The notes under the pieces: generated by a model
Database searches by the model: none
What the model saw: only the letters and a program-made list of their open reading frames with translations
What the model was told of the DNA's origin: nothing
Shown here: piece by piece, positions 34,969 to 44,291 of the stretch
Position numbering within the stretch: the first letter of the stretch is position 1
Layout of the letters: every line of letters starts with the position of its first letter
Made by a program: the position numbers and the translations under genes
Assembly (NCBI GenBank): GCA_947372465.1
Contig: CANBTT010000004.1
Location: 28,058 to 92,057, forward strand
Direction: 5' to 3'
Length of the DNA stretch: 64,000 nt
From: Burkholderiales bacterium
GTDB taxonomy: Bacteria; Pseudomonadota; Gammaproteobacteria; Burkholderiales; Burkholderiaceae_C

Positions 34969-36002
34969 GATGAGGTCCCTTCGTTTTTACGCATTCTTGC
35001 CAACAACAATTTAGACAATGACAAAACCACAAAGGTGATGAAAAACAAGACCAGACCCAGATAAATCAGGGATGCCTGGTGCAATCCAGTAGAAGCTTCA
35101 GCAAACTCATTGGCCAATGCAGATGTGATGCTGTTGGCAGGCTCAAAGAAACTGATGGAATTGAGTTGGTTCATGTTACCAATCACAAAAGTCACCGCCA
35201 TGGTTTCTCCAAGCGCTCGCCCTAGACCCAACATGATGCCGCCAATGACACCCGCTTTTGTATACGGCAAGACCACATTGGAGACCACCTCCCATGTCGT
35301 GGACCCAAGACCGTAGGCCGACTCTTTGAGCAAAGGAGGTGTCACCTCAAAAACATCTCGCATCACTGATGCGATGAATGGAATGATCATGATGGCCAAA
35401 ATGATGCCCGCAGAAAGAATACCAATTCCAACGGGCGGACCTGCCACCAATGCGCCGATGATGGGCACGGAGCCTATCAGCTTTTGCAGAGGAATTTGCA
35501 CATAGGTTGACAAAATGGGGCCAAAAACAAGCAAACCCCACATGCCGTAAACAATGGAAGGGATGGCTGCCAACAACTCAATCGCTGTTCCGAGTGGCCT
35601 TTTTAGCCAAGCAGGCGAGAGTTCAGTTAAAAACAAAGCGATTCCAAAACTCACTGGAACTGCAATCGCCAAGGCGATGATGGACGTGGCCAATGTGCCG
35701 TAAATCATCACGAGACCACCAAATTCACTTTGAACCGGGTCCCAGACGCTTCTGGTGAGAAAGCCCAAACCATACTCATGTATGGCGGGCCAAGCACCGC
35801 TGATCAATGAAAGCAAAATGCCCGAAAGCATTGCAAGCGTCAAACAAGCCGCCGATAATGCAGCCCAACCGAACAAGCGGTCCACGAGGCCATTGACTCT
35901 TTGACTGGGTTTATCGGCAGAAGTATTCATTCGAGAATGAGAAAGTTGATTTGAAGAGCTTGAGTCAGGAACTCCATCTCCTAGGGGATGCTGATAACTC
36001 AT
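34965..36002 (-). CDS. pstC: Phosphate ABC transporter permease PstC
   Basis: [51 protein letters not shown]...[33 protein letters not shown]. Confidence 0.96.
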   Translation of the reverse strand: MSYQHPLGDGVPDSSSSNQLSHSRMNTSADKPSQRVNGLVDRLFGWAALSAACLTLAMLSGILLSLISGAWPAIHEYGLGFLTRSVWDPVQSEFGGLVMIYGTLATSIIALAIAVPVSFGIALFLTELSPAWLKRPLGTAIELLAAIPSIVYGMWGLLVFGPILSTYVQIPLQKLIGSVPIIGALVAGPPVGIGILSAGIILAIMIIPFIASVMRDVFEVTPPLLKESAYGLGSTTWEVVSNVVLPYTKAGVIGGIMLGLGRALGETMAVTFVIGNMNQLNSISFFEPANSITSALANEFAEASTGLHQASLIYLGLVLFFITFVVLSLSKLLLARMRKNEGTSS

Positions 36003-36032
36003 GAAGTTCCTGAATCTCTAAAGTTTTATCAA

Positions 36033-37061
36033 TTAAAACGCAATGGCTTTGCCAGATGCGTCCTTGATTTGTGACCAAGACTTGCGAATAACGTCTTTGA
36101 CTGAAGCAGGCATTGGAACGTAGTCCAAGTCGTCAGCAGTTTTGTCACCATTCTTGTAGGCCCAGTCGAAGAACTTCAATGAAGAGCTCGCATTGGCTGG
36201 CTTGTCTTGCACCTTGTGCATCAAAATGAAGGTCGCACCAGTGATGGGCCAAGAATCTTTGCCGGGCTGGTTCGTCAAAATTTGATAGAAGCTCTTGGCC
36301 CAATCTGCACCGGCTGCAGCCGCTTTGAAGGCTGTGTCATCAGGGTCAACAAAAGTACCGGCGCTGTTTTTCAACTTGGCGTATGTCATTTTGTTTTGCT
36401 TCACATATGAATACTCAACATAACCAATTGAATTGGGAATGCGGGTGACAAAAGCAGAAACGCCCTCATTGCCTTTGCCGCCAAGACCAACAGGCCAATT
36501 GGGAGCCGTGCTCTCACCGACCTTGGTTTTCCACTCAGCACTGACTTTGCTCAAGTAGTTGGTAAAGATGAAGGAAGTCCCTGATCCATCAGAGCGACGA
36601 ACTGGGGCAATCAATGCATCGGGCAAACTCAAAGTGGGATTCAAGGCTTTGATCGCTGCATCATCCCATTTGGTGATTTTTCCTAAATAGATCTCGGCCA
36701 ACAATTCGCCTGTTAAAAGCAATTTACCGGGTGCAATGCCAGCAATGTTTACAACAGGAATCACGCCACCAATGACGGTGGGGAATTGAACTTGCGCTTT
36801 TTTGTTCAACTCTTCATCTGTCAAAGGCATATCGGATGCACCAAAATCAACCGTTTTGGCATCAATTTGCTTGATACCAGCGCCAGAACCCACGGACTGG
36901 TAATTGACCTTGATGGAAGTGGCCTTGTTGTAATCGGCGGCCCATTTGCTGTACAAAGGAGCTGGAAAGGAGGCACCTGCTCCAGTGATGTCCTGAGCCA
37001 AAGCTGCACCGACACCAAAGGCTGCCAATAAAGCAGCGACCATTGTTGAACGCTTGATCAT
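36033..37061 (-). CDS. pstS: Phosphate ABC transporter substrate-binding protein PstS
   Basis: Signal peptide then DITGAGASFPAPLYSKWAADYNKATSIKVNYQSVGSGAGIKQI...RSDGSGTSFIFTNYL. GAGGAA precedes the ATG at 37061, so the ORF-track start at 37076 is probably 5 codons too long. Confidence 0.97.
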   Translation of the reverse strand: MIKRSTMVAALLAAFGVGAALAQDITGAGASFPAPLYSKWAADYNKATSIKVNYQSVGSGAGIKQIDAKTVDFGASDMPLTDEELNKKAQVQFPTVIGGVIPVVNIAGIAPGKLLLTGELLAEIYLGKITKWDDAAIKALNPTLSLPDALIAPVRRSDGSGTSFIFTNYLSKVSAEWKTKVGESTAPNWPVGLGGKGNEGVSAFVTRIPNSIGYVEYSYVKQNKMTYAKLKNSAGTFVDPDDTAFKAAAAGADWAKSFYQILTNQPGKDSWPITGATFILMHKVQDKPANASSSLKFFDWAYKNGDKTADDLDYVPMPASVKDVIRKSWSQIKDASGKAIAF

Positions 37062-37108
37062 GAATTGTTTCCTCATAAGTTAATGAAAGCTTGTTTACTT
37101 TATTCACT

Positions 37109-37130
37109 TAATGTGACATTAATATGACTA
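37109..37130 (-). promoter_or_regulatory. Candidate Pho box (PhoB site) for pstS
   Basis: Minus strand TAGTCATATTA-ATGTCACATTA: two 11-bp direct repeats with a GTCA core, about 50 bp upstream of the pstS ATG. Confidence 0.75.
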
Positions 37131-37174
37131 ATCTCATTAAAACCCATCTTTATTGTCAATAAACCTCACAGCAC

Positions 37175-37207
37175 AGGTCACTCTTTTGTCATATTTTGAT
37201 CATATGA
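37175..37207 (+). promoter_or_regulatory. Candidate Pho box (three 11-bp repeats) for ppx
   Basis: AGGTCACTCTT-TTGTCATATTT-TGATCATATGA with exact 11-bp period, followed 12 bp later by a -10-like TAAAAT (37220-37225). Confidence 0.65.
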
Positions 37208-37259
37208 TAGCTGATTGCTTAAAATAAACGATTTGTCCACCCTTACTTAATTTTTCATA

Positions 37260-38762
37260 ATGCAAAATGGCGCACTCTTAGCCGCTGTAGATTTAGGATC
37301 AAACAGTTACAGGTTAGAAATTGGCAGAATTGAACATGGCCACGTTCACCGAACCGAATACATCAAAGAAACCATTCGTCAAGGCAACGGCCTGGATGAA
37401 AACAGAAACTTGTCCCTGGAAGCCATGCAAAGAGGCTGGGACTGCTTGGCACGCTTTGCTGAGCGCATGTCTGGCCTTGAGAAAAAAAATGTTCGCGCGG
37501 TGGCAACTCAAACTTTAAGAGAAGCCAAAAACAGAGATGTCTTTTTGGAGCAAGCAAGCACCATTTTGGGCTTCCCCATTGAAGTCATTTCGGGGCGCGA
37601 AGAGGCCAGACTGATTTATCAGGGTGTCTCCCATCTCCTTCCCCAATCCAAAGAGAACCGCTTGGTGGTGGACATTGGGGGCAGATCAACAGAAATCATC
37701 TTGGGACAAAACTTAAACCCCAAAGTCTTGGAGTCTTACCGAACAGGAAGCGTTGCTTGGAGCATGAAATACTTCAAGGACGATGTGTTCAGTGCAAGCG
37801 CTTTTGAGAAAGCGGAGATTGCTGCAAAGGCGGTTCTTGATGAAGCCGTGACACTTTACCCCAAGGAAAGCTGGGATCAAGCCTATGGCTCCTCGGGCAC
37901 CATTGGCGCCGTATGCGATGTGCTTTTTGCCAATGGCTGGAACCCCGATGAGATCACCCGCTCTGGATTGGCTTGGCTTAAAAAATCCCTCATCCGTGCG
38001 GGAAACTCCAGCAGCTTGTACCTAGAGGGCCTAAAGGATGACCGCAAAGCGGTGATTGGCGGAGGCATCTCCGTCTTAAAAGCGGTCTTTGACATCCTAG
38101 AAATTGACACCATGCACTATGCACATGGTGCACTTCGACATGGTGTGCTGTACGACTTGATTGACCGGGAAGACGAACACTACGATGTGCGAAGCATCAC
38201 CATCACCAGGTTACAAAAGGCCTTTGGTGTAGACACTCAACAATCCAAGAGAGTCAGCCTTGTTTCCAACCATTTGTTTGATCAATTGAGCATCAAAGAA
38301 ACGGATCCATCTGAACAGGGCAAACTGAAGAAGAAACTCTCCTGGGCCTCGGATTTGCACGAAATCGGCATGGTGATCTCACACAGCGATTACCACAAAC
38401 ATGGCGCTTACATTTTGGACCAAAGTGACACGCCTGGCTTCACGATCCCAGAGTTGCACCGCTTGGGGCTTTTGGTTTTGGGTCACAGAGGAAAATTGAG
38501 AAAACTCAACATCAACTTTGATGACGAAGGCTTTTGCCAGCAATTGATGTGCTTGAGATTGGCGGTCATTTTGTGCCATGCAAGACGGGAGCCGGACTAC
38601 AAGAACTTAAAAATCAAGGCCTCTAAAAAGAGCCCCAAGACGGTCGACCTAGAGATCTCAGAACAATGGATACAGTCCCACCCCCAGTCTTTTCACTTGC
38701 TCCAAATTGAGACCCAGTCTTGGCTTAAAACCAGCTGGGATCTCAAGGTCAATGCCCACTGA
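37260..38762 (+). CDS. ppx: Exopolyphosphatase Ppx/GppA
   Basis: LLAAVDLGSNSYRLEIGRIE...VVDIGGRSTEIILG...AYGSSGTIGAVCDV...AVIGGGISVLKAVFD. Confidence 0.95.
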   Translation: MQNGALLAAVDLGSNSYRLEIGRIEHGHVHRTEYIKETIRQGNGLDENRNLSLEAMQRGWDCLARFAERMSGLEKKNVRAVATQTLREAKNRDVFLEQASTILGFPIEVISGREEARLIYQGVSHLLPQSKENRLVVDIGGRSTEIILGQNLNPKVLESYRTGSVAWSMKYFKDDVFSASAFEKAEIAAKAVLDEAVTLYPKESWDQAYGSSGTIGAVCDVLFANGWNPDEITRSGLAWLKKSLIRAGNSSSLYLEGLKDDRKAVIGGGISVLKAVFDILEIDTMHYAHGALRHGVLYDLIDREDEHYDVRSITITRLQKAFGVDTQQSKRVSLVSNHLFDQLSIKETDPSEQGKLKKKLSWASDLHEIGMVISHSDYHKHGAYILDQSDTPGFTIPELHRLGLLVLGHRGKLRKLNINFDDEGFCQQLMCLRLAVILCHARREPDYKNLKIKASKKSPKTVDLEISEQWIQSHPQSFHLLQIETQSWLKTSWDLKVNAH

Positions 38763-38795
38763 TTTCTCAGACCATGCACGTGGACGAGGTTAAAT

Positions 38796-39269
38796 TTAAA
38801 TCAAGTCGGCATTTTGCACGGCGTGCAGACTCGTATGAGTCTCGTTGTGCCTTGATTTAGACTTGATCCACCAAACAGAGGCTTTTTTGATGGAGCACTC
38901 GCCAAGCTTCATGTCAAACAAGCTGGCCACGACTTGACCCAAATAAGGTTGATGACCCACCACCAACACGGCGCTTTTTGACACTGGCCATTGCGCCAAA
39001 TCCAACACCTCATCGGGGTGACCGTTGGGCGAAAGCTCCTCTCTTAATTTGTAGCGACGTCCCAAAGCAATCACCGTTTGCTCACAGCGTGTTGCAGGAC
39101 TACAAAATATTCGCGTGCCTTGAGGCAGCACCCGATCAAGCCATTGGGACATGCGTGCAGCCTGTCTTTCCCCTTTGGGTGTCAAGAAGCGGTCCATGTC
39201 GTTGCCACCGGGTGCCAAATCAATGGCCTCAGCGTGCCTCCACAAGATCAAATCCATCTGTCGCTCCAA
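38796..39269 (-). CDS. sixA: SixA-like phosphohistidine phosphatase
   Basis: MDLILWRHAEAIDLAPGGNDMDRFLTPKGERQAARMSQWLDRVLPQGTRIFCSPATRCEQT...VLVVGHQPYLGQV; RHAE and GHQP motifs. Confidence 0.9.
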   Translation of the reverse strand: MERQMDLILWRHAEAIDLAPGGNDMDRFLTPKGERQAARMSQWLDRVLPQGTRIFCSPATRCEQTVIALGRRYKLREELSPNGHPDEVLDLAQWPVSKSAVLVVGHQPYLGQVVASLFDMKLGECSIKKASVWWIKSKSRHNETHTSLHAVQNADLI

Positions 39270-39288
39270 AAATTAATGCACTTCAGGC

Positions 39289-41346
39289 CTATTTCTTGGC
39301 TTCATAGCGCCGCATCAAAGCCTCTTGCGCACTGTGCTCGACCTTTCCCGGCCCCAAGACAGGCTTTGCATATTTGCCATTGGCTTGAAGACTCCACGCA
39401 TCCTTGGCATCTCCTAGGTAAGCCAATAGACATTCGTCGATGAGTCTTTGTCTGAGTTCGGCATCCAAGACGGGCCAAGCAATCTCCACGCGACGCAGCA
39501 TATTGCGGTTCATCCAGTCGGCGCTAGAGAGGTACAAACTCTCCACATCATCAATCGCGAAGTAAAAAACTCTGGAATGCTCTAAAAACCTTCCAACGAT
39601 AGAGCGCACCTTGATGTTTTCCGTTTGCCCTGGTACTTGAGCAGACAATATGCACGCACCGCGAACGATCACATCAATCAATACACCGCAATGACTGGCA
39701 TCCATCAAGGCTTTCACGAGTCGCTCATCGGTCAATGAGTTCATCTTGAGCACAATGCGACCTCTCTTGCCCCGCAAGGTGCTGGCCGACACTGTTTTGA
39801 TGAATTTGATCATCTGATCATGCAAATGAAAGGGTGCGACCAACAGGTGATTCAATTTTGGCAAGGGACTTTGACCGGCCAAATGCACAAACACTTGCTC
39901 AATATCGGCCGTCATTTTGACATCTGCTGTCAACATGCTGATATCGGTGTAAAGCTTGGCCGTTCTTGCGTTGTAGTTCCCCGTCGACAAGTGGGCATAC
40001 CTCACCAACTTCTTTCCCTCCTTGCGGGTGATGAGAAGCATCTTAGCGTGTGTCTTCAAACCCACCACCCCGTACACGACTTGTGCTCCAATCGACTCCA
40101 GTCTTTCAGACCAATTGATATTGGCCTCTTCATCAAACCTGGCCTTCAGTTCCACCACCGCAGTCACCTCTTTGCCCCTGCGAACCGCCTCCCTTAAAAG
40201 ATCCATCAACTCAGAGTCTGAACCCGTGCGATAAATGGTTTGCTTAATGGCCAAGACATTGGGATCGTTGACCGCTTCCTTTAAAAAAGCCAATACAGCA
40301 GAAAAACTTTCATAGGGCTGGTGAACCAGTATGTCCCTCTTCTTGAGTTGATTGAAAATTGGCTCAAGGCTTGTATAGGCCTTGGGAAAGGATGCTTTGT
40401 AGGGCTTGAACAAAAGAGCAGGCAAATCGACCAAATCAATCAATTGATTGAGTCTGACCAAATTGACAGGACCATGAACTCGGTACAAAGCAGTCTCCGG
40501 CAATTGGAACTGCTTGAGCAAGAAAAGATAAAGGTCTTGAGAGCAACCTGAGGAGACCTCCAGTCGCACGGCTTGTCCAAACTGCCTTTGCTCCAAACCT
40601 TGGCGCAGTGCTGTCCTTAAATTTTGAACGTCTTCCTCATCCACTGCAAGTTCTGAGTCCCTGGTGACTCTAAACTGAGAGAACTGACCCACATGTCGAC
40701 CGGGGAACAAATCGCTCAAGTGCGCGCGAATGACACTGCTCAAAGCGACAAAGTAGTTCTTCTTGCCAACCACTCGTTCAGGTATTTTGATGATGCGAGG
40801 AAGAACTCGGGGCACCTTCACAATGGCAATTTCATTTTCTCGGCCAAAGGCATCCTTGCCCGACAAGCGCACAATGAAGTTCAAGGATTTGTTGGCAACC
40901 GTTGGAAAGGGATGCGCTGGATCCAGGCCGACTGGCACCAACAGAGGTTTGACCTCTTGATCGAAATACTGCTTGACCCATTTTCTTTGAACCAAGGTAC
41001 GCTCACCATGGGAGAGCAACTTGATGCCCTTATCAGCAAAGTCTGCCAACAAGTGCTCGTTGTACAAAGCGTATTGCTCATGGACCAAGCGATGAGCCAA
41101 CTCAGAGAGTTTTAAAAAGGAATGACTGCTGTAGAGGGCTTTGCTTTCGTGGTGATGAACAGCGCGCAAATGCAAGGCCATTCTGACTTCAAAAAACTCA
41201 TCCAAATTGGAGGACACGATGCACAAATACCGCAGTCGCTCCAAAAGGGGGACATCGGCTCTTTTGGCCCAATCCAGCACACGCTCATTGAATGCCAAAA
41301 AGCTTTCATCTCGGGGCAGCAGGACATGCTCTTTAGAATTGCTCAA
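39289..41346 (-). CDS. ppk1: Polyphosphate kinase 1
   Basis: FLAFNERVLDWAKRADVPLLERLRYLCIVSSNLDEFFEVRMA...TIYRTGSDSELMDLLREAVRRGKEVTAVVELKARFDEEANINW...KTHAKMLLI. Confidence 0.97.
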   Translation of the reverse strand: MSNSKEHVLLPRDESFLAFNERVLDWAKRADVPLLERLRYLCIVSSNLDEFFEVRMALHLRAVHHHESKALYSSHSFLKLSELAHRLVHEQYALYNEHLLADFADKGIKLLSHGERTLVQRKWVKQYFDQEVKPLLVPVGLDPAHPFPTVANKSLNFIVRLSGKDAFGRENEIAIVKVPRVLPRIIKIPERVVGKKNYFVALSSVIRAHLSDLFPGRHVGQFSQFRVTRDSELAVDEEDVQNLRTALRQGLEQRQFGQAVRLEVSSGCSQDLYLFLLKQFQLPETALYRVHGPVNLVRLNQLIDLVDLPALLFKPYKASFPKAYTSLEPIFNQLKKRDILVHQPYESFSAVLAFLKEAVNDPNVLAIKQTIYRTGSDSELMDLLREAVRRGKEVTAVVELKARFDEEANINWSERLESIGAQVVYGVVGLKTHAKMLLITRKEGKKLVRYAHLSTGNYNARTAKLYTDISMLTADVKMTADIEQVFVHLAGQSPLPKLNHLLVAPFHLHDQMIKFIKTVSASTLRGKRGRIVLKMNSLTDERLVKALMDASHCGVLIDVIVRGACILSAQVPGQTENIKVRSIVGRFLEHSRVFYFAIDDVESLYLSSADWMNRNMLRRVEIAWPVLDAELRQRLIDECLLAYLGDAKDAWSLQANGKYAKPVLGPGKVEHSAQEALMRRYEAKK

Positions 41347-41520
41347 ATCTCTATTCCTTCTTGGCAGTTCACGTTCATCGATTGAATCATTTTAGGGCAA
41401 ATGGCATGCATAATGTGTCATCAAAGAACCTCTTTGATCGGCCAAGGGACTTCTAACTGCGCGAGATGAACGCTCATACTCTGCCACAAAAGCCTTATCC
41501 CTCGCCCCATCAGCGCTGAA

Positions 41521-42558
41521 TCAAGGACCGGTGGACTTGACCAAATAGCTCAAAAACAAATCACTCGCCTGCTTCCAATCAAAGTCCAACGCCCTTTGTC
41601 TCGCCTCCCAACGATTGATCTTGAGCGCTTGATGAACAGCCGTGTCTAATTGGTCGCTCATCACCCCTCCCAAGGTCCTTTGAAATGCGTCCCTTTTCTC
41701 CAGCACTTGAAGTGGCCCATCCACCGGGAAAGCCGCCACAGGCGTGCCCGTGCTCATCGATTCAAGCATGACCAAGCCAAAGGTCTCATTGAGGCTTGAG
41801 AACACAAACACATCGGCGGCTCCATACACGCGCGCCAAGGTCGATCGATCCAAGACGCCCAGCCAGCGGACACTGTGATAGTTGGCCTTTAAATCTTCAA
41901 GCACCGGCCCAACGCCACAAACCACTTTGCTGCCCTTTAAATTCAAATTCAAAAAGGCTTTGATGTTTTTCTCGTATGAAACTCGGCCCACATACAAGAA
42001 AATGGGTCTTTCAAGCCCGCTGAGTTGCTCCAACGCCAAAGGTGTTTCTTGGTACTGAAAAAGCTCGGTGTCCACCCCGTGTGTCCAAGCCCTCAGGTTT
42101 TTGAAACCCCTGCCCTCTAGCATCTTCAAGACACCAAGGGTTGGCACCATCACCCCTTGAGAGTGCTTGTGAAAATGACGCATCAAGGCATATCCCAAAA
42201 ACAAAGGCACCTTCAAGGCGGCTTTCAAAATTTCTGGAAACTTGGTGTGAAAGGCTGTGGTGTAAGACCAGTTGTTTTTCTTGGCTGCTTTTCTTGCCGC
42301 CCACCCCAAAGGACCTTCGGTCGCAAGGTGCAATGCATCGGGCTTGAAGTCATCAAGAAGAGCTGTGAGTTTTTTATAAGGCTTCACCGCCAAATCAATG
42401 CCTTGGTAGCCTGGGCAGGGACGGTGATCAAAGAGGTATGGATGAATGACCAAGACCTCATGCCCATCGCCCTCCAATCTTTGCACCAACTCGATGAGCG
42501 TGGTCACAACACCATTGACCTGGGGCGCCCAGGCGTCACTCACCAGCGCTATTTTCAT
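41521..42558 (-). CDS. GT4-family glycosyltransferase, Agt/diacylglycerol-glycosyltransferase-like candidate
   Basis: MKIALVSDAWAPQVNGVVTTLIELVQRLEGDGHEVLVIHPYLF...LHLATEGPLGWAARKAA...VGRVSYEKNIKAFL...FVFSSLNETFGLVMLESMSTGTPVAAF. Confidence 0.9.
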   Translation of the reverse strand: MKIALVSDAWAPQVNGVVTTLIELVQRLEGDGHEVLVIHPYLFDHRPCPGYQGIDLAVKPYKKLTALLDDFKPDALHLATEGPLGWAARKAAKKNNWSYTTAFHTKFPEILKAALKVPLFLGYALMRHFHKHSQGVMVPTLGVLKMLEGRGFKNLRAWTHGVDTELFQYQETPLALEQLSGLERPIFLYVGRVSYEKNIKAFLNLNLKGSKVVCGVGPVLEDLKANYHSVRWLGVLDRSTLARVYGAADVFVFSSLNETFGLVMLESMSTGTPVAAFPVDGPLQVLEKRDAFQRTLGGVMSDQLDTAVHQALKINRWEARQRALDFDWKQASDLFLSYLVKSTGP

Positions 42559-42570
42559 GCACGAACTCCC

Positions 42571-43338
42571 TTATGCTTCGACCAATTCATGGGCAGGATC
42601 CTCCATGGTCAAGGGGTCCCAGTAAAGCAGTTCCAGAGAGCCATCAAAATGCTCCACCAATGCAGAACGACTCTCCACCCAGTCGCCATCGTTGCAATAC
42701 AAAACGCCCTCAATGTCTCTGATTTGAGCGCGGTGAATGTGACCGCAAACAACCCCCTGAAATCCCCGTCTTTTGGCCTCTTGCGCCAAGGCCTCCTCAA
42801 ATGAAGTCACGTAATTCAAAGCCGATTTGACCTTGTGCTTCAAGTAAGCCGACAAAGACCAATAGGGCAAACCCAAGTGAGTTCTCAGTTTGGCCAGGTA
42901 GCGATTGAGTTTCAAGGTGAGTTCATACAAATTGTCACCCACATGTGCCAACCATTTGGCATACTGCACGACCGCATCAAAGTAGTCGCCATGTGTGAGC
43001 CACAAACGCCGCCCATCGGCCAAGGTGTGCTCGGCTTCCTCAAGCAACTCCACACCACCAAACTGGTGGTTCACAAATTGCCGGGCAAATTCATCGTGGT
43101 TGCCTGGCACATAAACAACGCGTGTGCCCTTTCTCGCTCGACGCAACAACTTCTGAATCACGTCGTTGTGGGCTTGAGGCCAATGCCATCTTCGCTTGAG
43201 TTGCCAGCCATCAACAATGTCCCCCACCAAATAAAGAAAATCACTGCTGTTGTGCTTTAAAAAACTGAGCAGTGCATCCGCTTGACAACCGGGTGTTCCC
43301 AGGTGCAAATCCGATATAAAAATGGCTCTGTAATGCAT
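42571..43338 (-). CDS. Calcineurin-type metallophosphoesterase of the PlcP-like (LpxH-annotated) family
   Basis: MHYRAIFISDLHLGTPGCQADALLSFLKHNSSDFLYLVGDIVDGWQLKRRWHWPQAHNDVIQKLLRRARKGTRVVYVPGNHDEFARQF...VCGHIHRAQIRDIEGVLYCNDGDWVES. Start trimmed to 43338 (TGATG overlap with the upstream gene). Confidence 0.9.
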   Translation of the reverse strand: MHYRAIFISDLHLGTPGCQADALLSFLKHNSSDFLYLVGDIVDGWQLKRRWHWPQAHNDVIQKLLRRARKGTRVVYVPGNHDEFARQFVNHQFGGVELLEEAEHTLADGRRLWLTHGDYFDAVVQYAKWLAHVGDNLYELTLKLNRYLAKLRTHLGLPYWSLSAYLKHKVKSALNYVTSFEEALAQEAKRRGFQGVVCGHIHRAQIRDIEGVLYCNDGDWVESRSALVEHFDGSLELLYWDPLTMEDPAHELVEA

Positions 43339-44186
43339 CAAGCGCCCAAGAAGTGCTTTCTGTATCGACTGGGCAAATCGGCAATTCTCATGAGCATCGG
43401 CAAATCGGCCGTATTGAAATCGGGGTCCCATGCAGGGGCGCCTAAAATTTTTGCACCCAACCTGAGGTAGCCCTTGATCAAGGCTGGTGGCTCGACGTTC
43501 ACGGGCGCATCAAACTGCTCAATCGGCAAAGCCAAACGGGGCCAAACCTGAAGTTCAATGGGTGCCAAATGGGTTTGTTTGAGCTGCCTCCAAATACTCG
43601 CTGCCGCCTCCCCGCTCACCACACCATTGTGCAGCATTGGAATGCTTGCGCAACCAATCATGGTGTCCAAATTGTTTCTCACCATGAATTCGGCCAACGC
43701 ACCCCAAAGTGCCATGATCACGGCACCTTGTCTGTAATCCGGATGCACACAACTTCTGCCCAACTCCACCATGCGCTCTCTTAAAGACCGCAGGCGTGTC
43801 AAATCAAATTCTGTATCGGTGTAATTGCCGCCCAGGCGCTTGGACTGAGCAGGCGTTAAGACGCGGTAGGTCCCCACCACCTCTTGTGTGTTTTGATCGC
43901 GAACAATCAAATGCTCACAGTAATCGTCAAACAAGTCGATGTCGTGGTTGGGCAATGTGCTGCTGATGCGCGCACCCATCTCACCCGCAAAAATATCGTA
44001 CCGCAGTCGCTGAGCCGCTCTCACCTCATCTTGGTGCTGCGCCCACGAAACAGAAATGCTGCCACGCTCAAGAGTTTTGGCTTCAGACCCAGAATTGGAT
44101 TTATTTTGACTTGGATGAAGTAACCCCCGAGGTATGGCAATGGGGGACAAATCGATCGTTGGTGTTGGCAATTCCTTCATGAACAC
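43338..44186 (-). CDS. GNAT-fold N-acyltransferase, OlsB (L-ornithine N-alpha-acyltransferase)-like
   Basis: AAQRLRYDIFAGEMGARI...DIDLFDDYCEHLIVRDQNTQEVVGTYRVL...TEFDLTRL...MVELGRSCVHPDYRQGAVIMALWGALAEFMVRNNLDTMIGCASIPM; OlsB-type architecture. Confidence 0.85.
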   Translation of the reverse strand: MFMKELPTPTIDLSPIAIPRGLLHPSQNKSNSGSEAKTLERGSISVSWAQHQDEVRAAQRLRYDIFAGEMGARISSTLPNHDIDLFDDYCEHLIVRDQNTQEVVGTYRVLTPAQSKRLGGNYTDTEFDLTRLRSLRERMVELGRSCVHPDYRQGAVIMALWGALAEFMVRNNLDTMIGCASIPMLHNGVVSGEAAASIWRQLKQTHLAPIELQVWPRLALPIEQFDAPVNVEPPALIKGYLRLGAKILGAPAWDPDFNTADLPMLMRIADLPSRYRKHFLGA

Positions 44187-44241
44187 TCCTAATGTTTGGT
44201 TTCATGGAGTGTGCTGAATTTCTATGACACGACCGTGTCTT

Positions 44242-44263
44242 TCATGTGAAACATTTTTGACAA
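44242..44263 (-). promoter_or_regulatory. Candidate Pho box upstream of the olsB-like/plcP-like/GT4 operon
   Basis: Minus strand TTGTCAAAAAT-GTTTCACATGA resembles CTGTCATAAAT-CTGTCAC with 11-bp periodicity, about 56 bp from the ATG at 44186. Confidence 0.5.
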
Positions 44264-44291
44264 ATCAAGTCATTTTGATTTCAAACGGCAG

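Noticed and set aside
41347-41520. Search for a Pho box upstream of ppk1
   Set aside because: Only isolated TGTCA/TGACA-like words; no direct repeat with 11-bp periodicity in the proper orientation.
43339-43431. N-terminal extension of the metallophosphoesterase ORF to 43431
   Set aside because: Overlaps the 3' end of the OlsB-like gene; the canonical start MHYRAIFISDLHLG is at 43338 with a TGATG overlap.
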